From NCBI GenBank assembly GCA_905250075.1, contig CAJNOP010000133.1:1-64000 (forward strand): DNA of 64,000 bases, read 5' to 3'. Below, piece by piece: positions 47,128-59,508 of the stretch. The position numbers and the translations under genes are program-made. Numbering within the stretch: the first letter of the stretch is position 1; every line of letters begins with the position of its first letter. This DNA is from Rotaria sp. Silwood1. Lineage: Eukaryota; Rotifera; Eurotatoria; Philodinida; Philodinidae. The notes below the pieces were generated by a model. The model had not been told where the DNA came from. It searched no databases and saw nothing but the letters and a program-made list of their open reading frames with translations.

Positions 47128-48193
47128 GAATGATGCTCCCCGGACACTTGCTCCCGCGACACTTGCTCCCCGGACAATTGCTCTCCAACGACAATTGCTC
47201 CCGCGACATTTGCTCTCGTGACATTTGCTCCCCAATGACAGTTGCTCCCCGGACATTTGCTCTCCTATGGCAATTGCTCCCTGGATACTTGCTCCCTGAT
47301 GACATTTGCTCTCCTATGACATTTGCTCCCCGAACACATGCTTTCCAATCACATTTGCTACCCGGACACATGCTGTCCAATCACATTTGCTCCCCCACTT
47401 CACTTGGCCTTAAGCTACGGCTTTTTTGTTGACAAATTCAACATAATGGGCGTGGATGTGGGTGTGGCTAGGGCGTAGGTGTGGGTGTGGCTAGGGCGTG
47501 GGTGTGGGTGTGGCTAGGGCGTGGGATGTGGATATGGGTATGAGGTGGGTGTGAGCGTAGGTTAGAGCCCTTCGGGTCCAAGATTTTTGGACCCGGACTC
47601 GGACCCGTTTACCATTTGCTACACCTGCACCCGGAACCGGACGCGCTTGTTTAAAAAATGTTGAACCCGGGCCCAACCCGGAGGGTGTGGGTGTGGATGT
47701 GAATAAAGGAAAGATCCATATTTACACCTACCCACACCCTTTTCCTATTTTATTTGTTCTATGTTCTTCATATATTCATAGATCAATACTACCACCTTTC
47801 GAAATTCTGATAAAACTGCAGTAAAATTAGCTATATATTTAAAATTAATTGGTGAATTTTCAGGAATCTTAAATTCTGCACGAATTTCTAATCATCTCAT
47901 TCTTTTCATAATTTTACCAATTTTTAAGTCTTTAAAAATTATATTGAATTTGTCAACAAAAAAATCGTAGCTTAAGGCCAAGTGAAATTGGGGAGCAAAT
48001 GTCATCAGGGAGCAAGTATCCAGGGAGCAATTGCCATAGGAGAGCAAGTGTCCGGGGAGCAATTGTCCTTGGGGAGCAACTTTCCTTGGGGAGCAAATGT
48101 CATGAGAGCAAATGTCGCGGGAGCAATTGTCGCTGGAGAGCAATTGTCCGGGGAGCAATTGTCGCGGGAGCAAGTGTCCGGGGAGCATCATTC
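47128..48193. mobile_element. foldback element with minisatellite arms
   Basis: The left arm 47128-47447 and right arm 47939-48193 are inverted copies. Both start GAATGATGCTCCCCGGACAC and are mostly tandem units of about 20 bp of the form GGGGAGCAAKTGTCC (about 16 left, 13 right). The inner ends share GCTTAAGGCC..., then TTGAATTTGTCAA. The loop is 491 bp and starts exactly with telomere-like block T15. No transposase is present. The ORFs over both arms are artefacts. This is like foldback elements whose long TIRs contain internal repeats. Confidence 0.7.
47448..47740. repeat. telomere-like block with GC-rich core (T15)
   Basis: A G-rich run with TGTGGGTGTGGCTAGGGCG units (47448-47560), then a GC-rich core with GGACCCGGAC units, then a complete small palindrome at 47682-47740 (AGGGTGTGGGTGTGGATGTG ... 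CTACCCACACCCT). The core segment GTGTGGATGTGAATAAAG recurs in T21. Nested in the loop of the foldback element. Confidence 0.7.
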
Positions 48194-48889
48194 ATGGATT
48201 CAATTTTTCTATACATTTCATAATGAAATAATCCAGAAGTTTCTTCTATTTAAGTCATTTTTGCAAAAATATATTTGTTACTAGTAGAGATGCAATGCCA
48301 AGCTTTTTCTGAATGACGATATTTGGATATTTTTTTACAACAATCCTCAATAAAGCGAACGTACAACAGTCAACGAGATCTTCGTTTATTTTGTACCTTC
48401 TCCGATCAAAAGCCTCAATTTGAAAAGCTAATGTTTTTCATTTATAAAAAGAAACCAAAGTGACGAATTCAGACAAAACTGAGCGAAGTTATTAGTAAAT
48501 TATGAGCATGAACATGATCTATACAACCTTACTCAATAATTATTAGATCCGAAAGAGCTCTAAATTTTGATCATAAGGATGTGGATGTGGGTGTAAGTGA
48601 ACAGAATATCATATCTACACCTACTCACAACGTAATATTTTTTCTTTTCTCTAACTTTGAGAAGGAAAAAATAATGACACATACTTTAGGATGAAAGATT
48701 TTTTTACCAACTTCATCTCCGAACATAGAAATTTATTTAAAAAAGTCTTAACACTATTAGATACTTCCTAGAAGTCCATAATGAATATTAGAATAATATA
48801 TTAATCAAAATTCGTCATTGATTCATTATAATCGAAATAAATCGTATCTACAGAAATATTCTTTAAATGAATTACAATCAATACAACAA
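48194..48889. other. no gene; contains telomere-like block T16
   Basis: AT-rich apart from T16 at 48576-48631. Confidence 0.4.
48576..48631. repeat. telomere-like G-to-C palindrome (T16)
   Basis: AGGATGTGGATGTGGGTGTA on the left and CTACACCTACTCACAAC on the right. Confidence 0.65.
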
Positions 48890-49695
48890 GTTCGAATAAA
48901 TAGTCTTATTCAGTGATCATATTTTACGGCAAGTTATGAATTTATAGCATATGCTGGTTGATTTCCATGTAATGTGAATGATCGAGTTATATGTATGTGT
49001 TATAATAGAATTTATCATGAATGGACAATGACTGATGAAGTAATTGAGAATACACTTGATAAAGATGTTGAACCATCTCATCCTGAAATCTCTCGTCGAG
49101 AAACAACAGTTTCTAATACTACTTGGAAAGAAAATTCACCAACTATTGAAAATTTGGTTCGCGTAGGATTCTTTAATGTTAGCATTGATAATTCAGTGAC
49201 ATGTTTTTATTGTAATGGTTCATTACATGAATGAAGTCCAAATGGCAATCCTCTAAGTGAACATGCTCCATGGTTTCCTCACTGTACTTGTGCTAAATAT
49301 CTATGTGGCAAACAATTGTATGGAAAAATTCAAATAGCAAAAAACCGACTTTTCTTCGTTTACAATATTTATTAGCAGTTATTAAACGTTGTTTTGAAGA
49401 TCAATTCAAAATTAAAAATGATAAATTTAAATCAGATACTGATTTATCAATTAGTTTGTCGTATCGATCGAAAACAAATTGATATTATTCAAGGTTCTCC
49501 AGAAAATTTTGTTATTCCCTCTCAATCACGAAAAGAATCATTTGGTGAATGTTTCATGTCTTAACTACAGTAAAAGAATACGCATGTGCCTTGTGGACAC
49601 ATATATACTTGTGTATCTTGTGGAGATGCAATTCGATCATGTTCCATATGTAGGAAAAAAAATTCAAAGTTTTATAAGAATTAATTCTTAAACTT
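48890..49695 (+). pseudogene. inhibitor-of-apoptosis-like gene (BIR-BIR-RING), decayed
   Basis: The first BIR is seen as FIAYAG, a stop, then FPCNVNDRVICMCYNRIYHE W. The second BIR is NLVRVGFFNVSIDNSVTCFY, CNGSLHE, a stop, then SPNGNPLSEHAPWFPHCTCA. A linker follows, then in another frame a RING-type tail with TTVKEYACA and CVSCGDAIRSCSICRKK. In both BIRs the stop is TGA at a conserved Trp position. IAP proteins bind caspases through BIR domains and act as ubiquitin ligases through the RING. Frame changes between the BIR and RING parts, plus the stops, show a pseudogene. Confidence 0.75.
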
Positions 49696-50060
49696 GTCAA
49701 TTTATTATTTAAAAAATGTGAAGATGAGTGTAAAGAAATATTTATAATTGTACACTTGTTAAGATGACTATTTCATGATATAGATCAGTTTTTAAACAGT
49801 GAACATCAAGAGTTGTATGTTTAATTAGTTGTTTTAAAGTTAGAAATACTTGAAACCAATCATGTTGAGTATAATAATTATTCGAATTTATAAGTATATG
49901 TAGTCATAACTCGAAAAATTCTCACCATTATGACGCAAAATATGAATTTTTCTTATCATTTTTTCTTGTTCTAAATGTGTTCTTATTTCTTAGATGAAAA
50001 AAAAATTAAACTTTAAGTTTTGAATTTAAATACTAAGAAAACGATTAATAAAAAACAGCT

Positions 50061-50109
50061 AGGGTGTAGACGTGAGTGTCAATATTCTTTCTTTAATACC
50101 CACATCCTC
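50061..50109. repeat. telomere-like G-to-C palindrome (T17)
   Basis: AGGGTGTAGACGTGAGTGT on the left and ATACCCACATCCT on the right; the shortest block. Confidence 0.6.
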
Positions 50110-50761
50110 ATGATCTACTGCTTTCATGTTCGGCACAATTATATAAACAGTAACTGTGTGTTTATAGCGAAAAACCAATTAGCAATGATTCCATTTTGAA
50201 CTATTGGCGAATTATTTAATTATGAAATTTGATCTCAACCACATGATGCTAAATTTACAGATGTATCGCTCATTGAACATCAATTAGGAATATTCAATGC
50301 AAAGTACGTAAAATACAGTGTACTTAACAAAGAATAAAAGTCGAAAACTTGCAATGATGGATAAAATTTCTACTAGATTTAGCGAATCAACACAAAGTGT
50401 TAAACAACAAATATGTGTTGGTTAAATAAGATTGTTGTAATACTCATATAAAAATCTTTCGCTCTGAAATTATTCTCTGTCTGCATTGCAATTCATTTTG
50501 TTGCGTCTGAAGACTTATGACACACTATTGTTTTTTTACTTTGACGGTGAATGATAACAAGAACATGCAAATAAAAACACTACAAAAAGAACCTAGACAA
50601 TTCGTTTCATCTTCATTAAAGTTTGATGCGGCAAGGTCTTGAATACAGTCGCAGTGAGCGCGCTAATATTCAATAGAATTACTAAGCTCTGATTCGTAGT
50701 ATTCTTTCACGCAAACGGGCTTGTACAAAAACTGTTATGAGTAGATTTGGATTTGAAAAAA

Positions 50762-50838
50762 AGGATGTGGGTATAAGTGGGGTTCTGGTATTCATCCTCA
50801 TCTACACCACTTCTCGACTACATTCACACCTCACACCG
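50762..50838. repeat. telomere-like G-to-C palindrome (T18)
   Basis: AGGATGTGGGTATAAGTGGG on the left and CACACCTCACACC on the right. Confidence 0.6.
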
Positions 50839-50989
50839 TAAATCAAAATTTTTTTCGTAGGTTTCAAATTTTCTTGAAGACGCGTATAAATTCAAGAAAA
50901 GTTTTGACAAAGTTCGATTAAAATAAATTCAAGTTCAGAGCTTTTGCGACTTGACAATTATCGCATTTTCGAAAATGATTTTTCGGAAT

Positions 50990-52240
50990 ACAGATAGTAA
51001 AGTTTCTCTGATAGTTTGTTGTATTTCATGTTGATGAAAATATGTTTGTGCTTGAACAATGAATATTGAAAACAATCAGTGCTAATCTATTCAACGACTT
51101 TATTTTATTCTTTTTCGATATCAAATGTAATACATTGGAATAAATTATTGGATGCTGCAATAATTCGAATCCTTCAGATAACGTCAATGTCTGAAGATGT
51201 CTTGTCGGAAGAAACGAAATCATATTAATATCAGTTGTTTTCAAATGACGAATTCGACAAAATGTCATATAATCATCACGAGAGAAATTGCATTCGAGCA
51301 GAACGTTGAGTGTATGAATATTTGGAAAATGTTGTGATAAATATATGTATATGATACATCAATAATATATCAAGTTGTTCAAATGCTTATGGAATCATGT
51401 ACAAATATTGATATAAACCATTCGATTTCGATTTGCATGCTAAAGGCCAACATTTGCTTAGTGCTGCAAAAATCTGAATAAATATTCATGGATTATCTGA
51501 ATAAAACAATGAAATTGACGAAGTCGAGGTATTAATTTGGAAAATAATATTTCAATTCGATCGTCTTTTACAAATTGTTTATTGCTACTAATCCACTGTT
51601 TTACATCGAGGATAAATCTTTCGAGTTGAATGAGAGGCATAACCGTTCCACGTCAATGATCAAATGTAGTTGCTACTTGTTCTTCGGTCGTTATTCGGAA
51701 TTCAACCAAATGCATCATCAATTGACTTGTCCAAAGTCATGGTACCAGTGATCGTTTACATACGTTAGATTCGCGTACAGTAACATTAAGCAAGATTAAA
51801 TTAGGGATCAAACCATCAATTGTTTTAGATGTTGTTTCGAACATAGTTGTTTATAGAGAACGATACTCTCTTTTACTGTGAGTGAATTCAAATTATTATT
51901 GAATAATAAATTACGAAGTCTTTCGATTTTCAAGTAGTTAGTTGACGACTCTTTCTCAATCGATACAGATACAGCGATATGTAATGATTGTAATAAGCTA
52001 AATTGAAGATGTTGCTCCTTATGCATTCTAGTAATGACAAACGGAGAATGTAATTAGAACAAGACTTTATTGATGAATGAAACACATAAAAAAACAGTTC
52101 AATTTGTATGGGTATATTAATATTGCACATTATTAACGTCGATGATTGAAGACGTTTATTAACGAATAAATAGAGATAAACTTGAAAATCCGTATAAGAA
52201 CATTTGGTCAAATTGATTGATTGACAATATTCACATATGC
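50990..52240 (-). pseudogene. F-box/LRR-like protein pseudogene, bdelloid type
   Basis: From high to low coordinates: YTDFQVYLYLFVNKRLQSST and QIELFFYVFHSSIKSCSNYI (52211 to about 52040); then LQFSLLQSLHIAVSVSIEKE and FNNNLNSLTVKESIVLYKQL (about 52010-51810); PLIQLERFILDVKQWISSNK (51640-51460); and RHLKTTDINMISFLPTRHLQ with LTLSEGFELLQHP (51270-51026). These resemble, in order, the post-F-box and leucine-rich parts of the second common bdelloid F-box family. Blocks lie in different frames with stops between them, so the gene is dead. The F-box itself is only weakly visible near 52240. Confidence 0.6.
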
Positions 52241-52333
52241 AAGAAAGCTAGGATTCTCTAGTCTTAATTTAAACTATGTTAATAGAATACTTGATTTATT
52301 ATTCATATACTTACATTTATCTTTGTCATTCCT

Positions 52334-52379
52334 AGGCTGTGGGGTGTAGGTCTCCTTTTCATCTATGCCCACAGACCCA
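52334..52379. repeat. telomere-like G-to-C palindrome (T19)
   Basis: AGGCTGTGGGGTGTAGG on the left and ATGCCCACAGACCC on the right. Confidence 0.6.
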
Positions 52380-53330
52380 ACGTGAGCATCTATCCAGAGG
52401 TTTTCAACTGATCAATCGCTTCTTTATCGGATGCCAGTGAGTTTTAAGTTATCGACCATGTTGATTTCGAACATAATCATGAGAAACTCACTTAAACTTT
52501 TATATGCTGGTTCTCCCGGCTAACAAACTTTCGCCAAAATCATGTGTGACCTACTCAGATTATAGAGTTTATCGAATTGTTTCTCAGACAACAATCTTTT
52601 CTGTTTTCCGAGCATGAATCTTAAGTAAAATAATATCATCTTGAAAATTTTCACATTGAAGCTTTGCCATACATCGGTTGGATGAAATAAAATGGTTGTA
52701 TTTTCTGTAAAAGAAACTGATTAGAAACAGAGAAATTTACTGTTTGTGGCAAAAAGCTTGTTAGCTTGGAAACTAGCGCATGAAGACCTAAGAGAATTTC
52801 TGATTGTTATAGTCGGAATCAGTTTGGTTCATAACTTGCGATGTACTAACTTCCAATGGAAGCATGATTAGTTAATTGAAAATGTTCTCTCGTCAGAATT
52901 TTTAGGACTGCCTTATTTAATGTCAATTCAATTGTCTATTCACCCTAGAATGTATTCCCAGATAACTCAATTCTTGGGAAAAAAAAGAGCGACTTCAACG
53001 GACAACAACATCTCGAGATACATCAATTCAACCAAAGCTTATTTTATTCTTATCTATTGTTTATCTTTTGATTCTATCCGCATACAATTAAAGTAAAAAG
53101 CAAAAATAGTCAAACTCGAAAGAATGAATTTAATATCTTATTTTTTTATCTCACATAGAAGGATTTGCTTCTCGAACACATACATGAATGATTTTTCTCA
53201 TATTTACGGAACAAATAAGATCTAAAAAAAAAAGATTTTCTATTTGAACTAAGTAGAAAATAAAACGAACATCATGTAACGTAGAATTGCCATAAGAAAA
53301 GAAAAATAGCAAATATACATCTTTGAAATT
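52380..53330. other. no gene seen
   Basis: No supported ORF; the downstream flank of the Rap-like gene. Confidence 0.45.
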
Positions 53331-54796
53331 TTATAAAAGTATACAACAGTCTCGATTATTTGAAACAGTTGTTTTATTTTGTGAATTTGTTTGTGAAATA
53401 TCAACACCATTTGTTTCATCTGGAGCTGAGGGATTTGGATTACTAGCTTGACCAGAGTTTTTCCTTTTTGCTTTTTTATCTTTATTTACTGCTGCTCGTT
53501 TATTTATTTGACGAACAAGATCAAAAAATATCTAAATAATATTACAATTAATTATTTTGTTTTTTATAAAGTATATTAAAAAAAATTCGAACCTCATTAA
53601 CATTTATTCTTTGTTTTGCAGATGTTTCCAGAAATGTTGAATTCCAATGACATGCTAATGTTTGACCAAGCTCTTTTCCAACTACACGTTCATTTTCAAG
53701 ATCACATTTATTTCCTACTAATACCATTGGTATCTATATTAATTATTACAAAATATGTATAGATAAAAATTATACATGAAAAACAAAATTTTTCTTACAT
53801 CAGCTGTATCTTTTACTTTAAGAATCGTATCACGTAAATCAATAAGATCATTATATGTCGATTGAGCAGTTATTGAATACACAAGTACAAATCCTTGACC
53901 ATTTTTCATATACAAATCTCGCATAGCTGTAAATTGTTCCTGAAAAAATATTTAAGATATATTATATTGTATGAATATCAAAAACTATCATATATTGCAG
54001 TTGGCGACTGCAAAAGGAGAAAAAGATCTCTTCAAGATGTTTTCTTCTAATGATTTAATGATAGACTTCGCCGTTGCGCTATGTGTGATTTATTACATTC
54101 TATTGATCAAAAAAAATTTTTCACGTAAGATCTACAAGGATTTATGATTATCGGCATTCTAGCTTTTGATATTTAGCATCTTTACCTTTCATAATTATTA
54201 TTATCAAAAACAAGTAATAATAAATTGAATATTCTACTATGACTATAATTGTGGAAATCTATTTTTAATATGATCGATGCAAAGATCGAAACTATTACAT
54301 ATCTACAATCAATATGTGTTTAAATGTCAGATTAGATAAAATAAAAACAATCAAAATAGTTCGCAACTAGATTATATTTTTTTTTATTGATCAATAAGCG
54401 TAATACCTCTAGATTATTCTAAAAAAAAGTCATAGAAAGATCTCAAACTACTTCACATGTTTTTATAAACGAATAAGAGAATGAAATTTTCAAATGGCTT
54501 ACTGTTCCAGCAGTATCCAAAATTTCACTAAAATAAAATCGAAATAAAAATACTGTTTTTTTTCTTTCAAGAATTCAAACTTACAGCATACATTGTTGTC
54601 CATCGACTTCTACCTGTTTTCGATAACTATCTTCAATCTATTGAGAATAAAAATTATATATTTAAGAATTCCTCTTATGAATTCAATTAACCGTTGGATC
54701 ATATTTTTCAACAAATAATCCTTGAACAAATTGCACAGTCAATGCTGATTTACCAACACCACCACTACCAAGTATGACTATTTTATATTCATGCAT
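53331..54796 (-). CDS. Rap1-like small GTPase, six exons
   Basis: Exons 54692-54796, 54585-54637, 54503-54527, 53799-53939, 53593-53733 and 53331-53531 join in frame via GT-AG introns into 221 residues. It starts [20 protein letters not shown] (P-loop). Switch I is [17 protein letters not shown]. Switch II is [14 protein letters not shown], with the Thr that separates Rap from Ras (Gln). NKCD gives guanine specificity and ETSAK is the G5 motif. The tail is longer than in typical Rap1: a Lys-rich stretch, a Ser/Asn/Gln-rich linker, then RDCCILL, where CILL is a CAAX box predicted to be geranylgeranylated. The membrane-bound switch would act in adhesion and polarity signalling as known for Rap1. 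The third intron is 563 bp, the rest 47-66 bp. No break is seen. Confidence 0.93.
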
Positions 54797-57700
54797 TCTC
54801 TTAATAATTTTTTTTAAATAAAAGAAATCTGAAAAATATCAATTGATGAATTCTTTCTTGAAGAAAAATTTCAAAATAGTTTTAATTCAACTATGATTCA
54901 AGAATTGATGCCGTGAATAATAACGATCATTAGAAAAATAAACAAGTTATATGACTTACTGTATTCGACAAAACACTTATTTCAATCGTTGATAAGTAAT
55001 ATTAAAAAAACAAGTAGTACTCACAAAAACAATTATATATTCTAATCAAATCGTACATTCAAGAAATAATGATCGACTTTTTTTTACCATATAACATTAA
55101 AGTATTTAAGATCACGATGATATATAAGTTCTTTATTTATTAGTAGAAAGAGAGAACAATCAACGAACGTAAATAGATCTATACTGTAAATGTTTCAATT
55201 GTTTTTTCATTGTTATGAGTGAATGCCACGATTGACATATATGTTCTTTTTTTATTATCGATGCGTGTTTTTTTTTCATACCTACTCAAAACTTAAACTT
55301 ATTCTTTTCTATAATCTAATAGTCATTTAAGCGTAAGCATTTTTCCTGTCTATACCAGGCACAAACTATTTAGATTGGATGTTATAAGTATTTGTGCTTG
55401 TCATATTGAGATATATTCATCAAGAAAATCAAAATACTCATGTATGCTTTAAATATATTATCATATGGCATCATTTATTTCCCTTATAAAAATAATATTA
55501 TAATCGACAGGTTCGTATACGCTAAAGATAATTATTTCTACAATGAAATAAAATATATTTATAGTAAGTGTGCACCTACACATGACCATTTAAATATATT
55601 CTCATCGAATCTTTACATGTGAAAATAGAAATGTAATCATTGAGCATTAGATGATTCGTTTTTTTGGAGAAATAAGAAAATATAGCTGATAGATAATTAT
55701 ATATTTTCAATTTTGTATTAAACGGATTTTATCAAGTCAATCATGATATATGTAAATAAAATTCTTTTGTTTTTAAATATATTTAAATTTGAATATTTAA
55801 ATAACAGCACCATAATATTGTCATTCTTTGTATAAGATACATTAGTTATTAATTATATGATGCAATCAAGTTAATTTGTATCCAAACTTTAATTACAAAT
55901 AATTCATCAATTTACTCTTAATCTTATAAAAAATTATTTTCAAAAGTTCATACTGTAATAAACATTGCAAATCATTTTCTTCTTTCAAAGATTTACAATG
56001 TGCATTAAGAAAAGTCAAATACTTTTGATATACTATTTCAAGTTATAAGTCATCTGATGAAAAGTAAATTTTATATTAATGAATTGCATAACGATTGTTC
56101 GGTTAGTGTTTTGTTCATAATAGCTATCATGCTCACCGATTTCTTTTTCTTATTTAATTGATTTAAAAATAGTCATTCATTTATGAAAAAAATAAGAACT
56201 TTCCATCTCAAATGAATGTTGAGATGCACGTCGATCAAGACCAAAAAACAGCTGTTTTGGGTTTCATATAGAGAAAGAATCATTCTTTCTTCTCTCATTT
56301 ATATAAACTTGTTTTAAACGATTTTTAGAGATTTTAGTAGCTTGAAAAAAAACAGCCTTTCAGAGTACCTACTTTGACTTGAAAATAAAATCAGATTTGG
56401 ATCTAATGCTATCAAAAATGTCCGTTTCAATACTTTTTTATGCAAATTCTGTCCACCGAGATTAGCACTAAGTTTATATACTAATGACGATTTCTAAAAA
56501 CATTGTTTTAGAACTTTTTCTTCATTCTGGTTTTTTGAACAAAATGTCCACTAAGATTTTTTTGTTTGTATTTCAACTAAAATAACTGTAGATTTAAACT
56601 CATTATGTATCATACGATTCGCTTCTAATCATAAACATTTTGTGAAGTCTCTAGTCAATCTCTATGCAATAGGTTATTTTTCCTCTTGGCACTAGCGATT
56701 TTTTTTTGCCAAACCGCACAATGGCTATGCAAGTCACTCGTTTATATATATGAAAAATTACGATTTGTAGAAACTCAGTAATCATACCTTGATTCTATGA
56801 TAATTTATTTTTCTGTATCGATTAAAACGACTAAATCTTTGTTGTAAGATTAACCTATGATATTACTCTGCGTGATAAATATAAATGAAAATAACATTTG
56901 CATATCAAGCTAGGGCAAGTTTAAAAATTAAAAAAAAGAAAAGAAATGTTTTATTCACATAATAATGAAAAGCTTTCAATGAAATTAAAAAAGAAAACAT
57001 GATGATTATTGTTTATGAGAAGGTTGAACAAATGAACTAATACATCATATTATGAAAAAGAAGAACTAGTATTTATAAGGATCATTTGTACTGCGTGCTC
57101 ACCGTTTTCTTTTAGTATATACTTTAATAAACACTATACATCTCAATAACTGATCCTAAAATATTTGAAAAAAAAACAATTAGACAAACGTTAAACACTA
57201 GTTAATAGAAAAATAGTACAAAGATAATAATAAATAAACAAACCTATTACCAGGTAATTCTTTTAATATAATAGTATAAACATAAATACAGTGAATTGTT
57301 TACTGTAATCTTTATTCAATTATTAGTTTATTGATTGTATCTAAAGTAAATTTGATTAATTTTATTTAATTTGCTTTCTGCTGGTGAGATCCAACAAATT
57401 TGACTCTTGTTTTATTCTCAGACTGTTTACAGCTGTATCCAGTGAAATACAACGATAGACATCGCTTAGTATTACAATCGTATATATCCGCATCATATAC
57501 AGAGAACAGCTCTTTTAAGAGTTCGTAAATGGAAGACATATGCAATCGTTCACAAGTGTATGTAAACTACATATTCATCGATCTGGGTTAATCCATTTGA
57601 AAACTTCACATACAGATATCTCTTCGATTGATGGTCATATCTTTAATTTGAGGTTTCAATTAAGTTCTAGTGTTGGAGGATATCGAGTTCAGATATCAAA

Positions 57701-58910
57701 ATGGAGAAAACCAATATTTTGTTTGATATAGTGGAAGCATGAATGAGTTCAATCAATCCCAAGTCTTACTTATTAAATGCGAGTATACTCTTGGTGAAAG
57801 ATGTGCCAATTATTTTATGTTTCTCATATGCAACATAGAGAGAAACATGTTTTCTTAATAACAGAAAAAAAAATACTTGGAAGGCAGAATTGAGAGAAAA
57901 AACAGAAAAATGTTCGCATTACGGAAACAAGCTAATATAGATATAGTAAGATGATAAGAAATGGGGCTTTAACCTTGAGTTTTTAAAAGTTAAAGTTTAA
58001 AGTACACTTATGTTAGCTTTAAATTTAACTTTAAAGTAAAGCAAAAATGCCAGCCCTAGTACAGATAGCTCGACTAAACGATGAATATCACCTCTTTGGA
58101 GCTAGTCTGTAACGAAAATAAAATTAGATAATCTGAATAGAAATGTCTACCGTGACCAAAAATGGTTTTCTATCGTTATGTCAAAATCTAGCAATGATAG
58201 AATGATATTCAAAAATTATCATGTTGAACTACAACAAACATATGAAAATGGAAGCCAAGTATAGATTTGTACATACAAATCGCATACCTCTTCACTCACC
58301 ATACCAAAAGGTTTTATAGTAGAAACATAGCCTATTAAATCGAACTGAAGTCATGAATTCAAAAAATCAAGCAAAGGCATAAATGATTGTTTCAAATCCA
58401 TAAGAGGTACATTACAGAGAAGCCGCAGCATGATACATCAGAAAAGTTAGCAGCAAATTCAAGGCTTTTCTGCTGACATTTGTTCCCGAATCTATACTGA
58501 CTTTCTGATCAATTGTCCTGTGTGCATAACTGAATTCTCTATCTATTGATGTCAATTTTAAAGAAAATCATCGACCAAAAAGTGGGACTTTGGGCCAAAA
58601 ACCAGGTATTTTATCCTATTCTCTTAGTAATTCTTGCTGATACTTGCTCATGAATATCAGCTAGCCTTCTAGCCATTTGTGCTGGGTGCAAAACAAAGAC
58701 TGAATCGAGTAAGAAAATATGGATTCGATTCCATTCATACCGACAACAACATAGAATTCCTTCATTCTCATTAATAAAATTCATCTATATTACGTATAAA
58801 ATTTTACTCATGTTTTAGTGTGTCTGTAAACTAAATTTCTCCATTTAGAGAAATTTGAAAGTCAGCCAGAGAAACTATAGTATACACATTAGGAATTGGG
58901 CTTCACAGGA
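54797..58910. other. long AT-rich stretch, no gene seen
   Basis: Only short frames such as 55440-55622 and 57540-57731, without domains or splice support. No telomere-like block and no clear inverted repeat. Confidence 0.5.
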
Positions 58911-59508
58911 GTGGGCTGTGGATGTGGGTGCCAAGTGTTCTCACACCTACCTCAATAACAGAACATTTTTGTTCTGTTTGGGGGAAAAATCAAGAGGAAA
59001 AGCGTAGTTCTTTCGTACTTCACAACCCAAGCAGACAAGAATTTGGAAAAACGCGTTTAAACCCTACAATCGAGAACCACGATTGTGACCCATTCACGCT
59101 CAAAAGCAGAACGCCGTTTTTCGCGTTTTTTGCGTTTTTTTGCGTTTAATTTTCACTTTTAGAGCGTGAAAACGGCGAAAAACTCCAGTTTTTAGTGTTA
59201 AAACGTGCCTTTATTTCTCAAATTTTCTCAAATTTAAAAACAATGCGTTTTAACGCTCATTTTTAAAATTTTTCACCGTTTTCACGCTCTGAAAGTGAAA
59301 ATTAAACGCAAAAAACGCGAAAAACGGCGTTTTGTTTTTGAGCGTGAATGGGTCACAATCGCGGTTCCCGATTGTAGGGTTTAAACGCGTTTTTCCAAAT
59401 TCTTGTCTGCTTGGGAAGTACAGACGTACGCTTTTCCTCCCTTGCAATCAAGCGAAGACTCGTACTCACACCTATACCTACGAAGACACATTCACATTCA
59501 CATCCCTT
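58911..59508. repeat. telomere-bracketed long palindrome (T20)
   Basis: A G-rich telomere-like block (58911-58953, GTGGGCTGTGGATGTGGGTG) lies on the left and a C-rich one (59463-59508) on the right. Between them is a hairpin with arms 58992-59185 and 59262-59447 that mirror each other, from CAAGCAGACAAGAATTTGG through AACGCGAAAAACGGCG. The CG-rich arms contrast with the AT-rich background. Confidence 0.75.

Larger units (their letters stand above)
49696..50989. other. no gene; telomere-like blocks T17 and T18
   Basis: 50160-50330 has coding-like scraps that match nothing I know. The rest is AT-rich. Confidence 0.35.

Noticed and set aside
47128-48193. CRISPR array
   Set aside because: The repeats are contiguous, unequal and inverted between arms, with no unique spacers, and the genome is eukaryotic with introns.
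47021-48284. ORFs with repeated GEQLSREQ- or RDICS-like peptides
   Set aside because: They translate the minisatellite arms of the foldback; the repeat is open in several frames.
57540-57731. 63-residue ORF
   Set aside because: No domain, no splice partners, and AT-rich surroundings where such lengths occur by chance.
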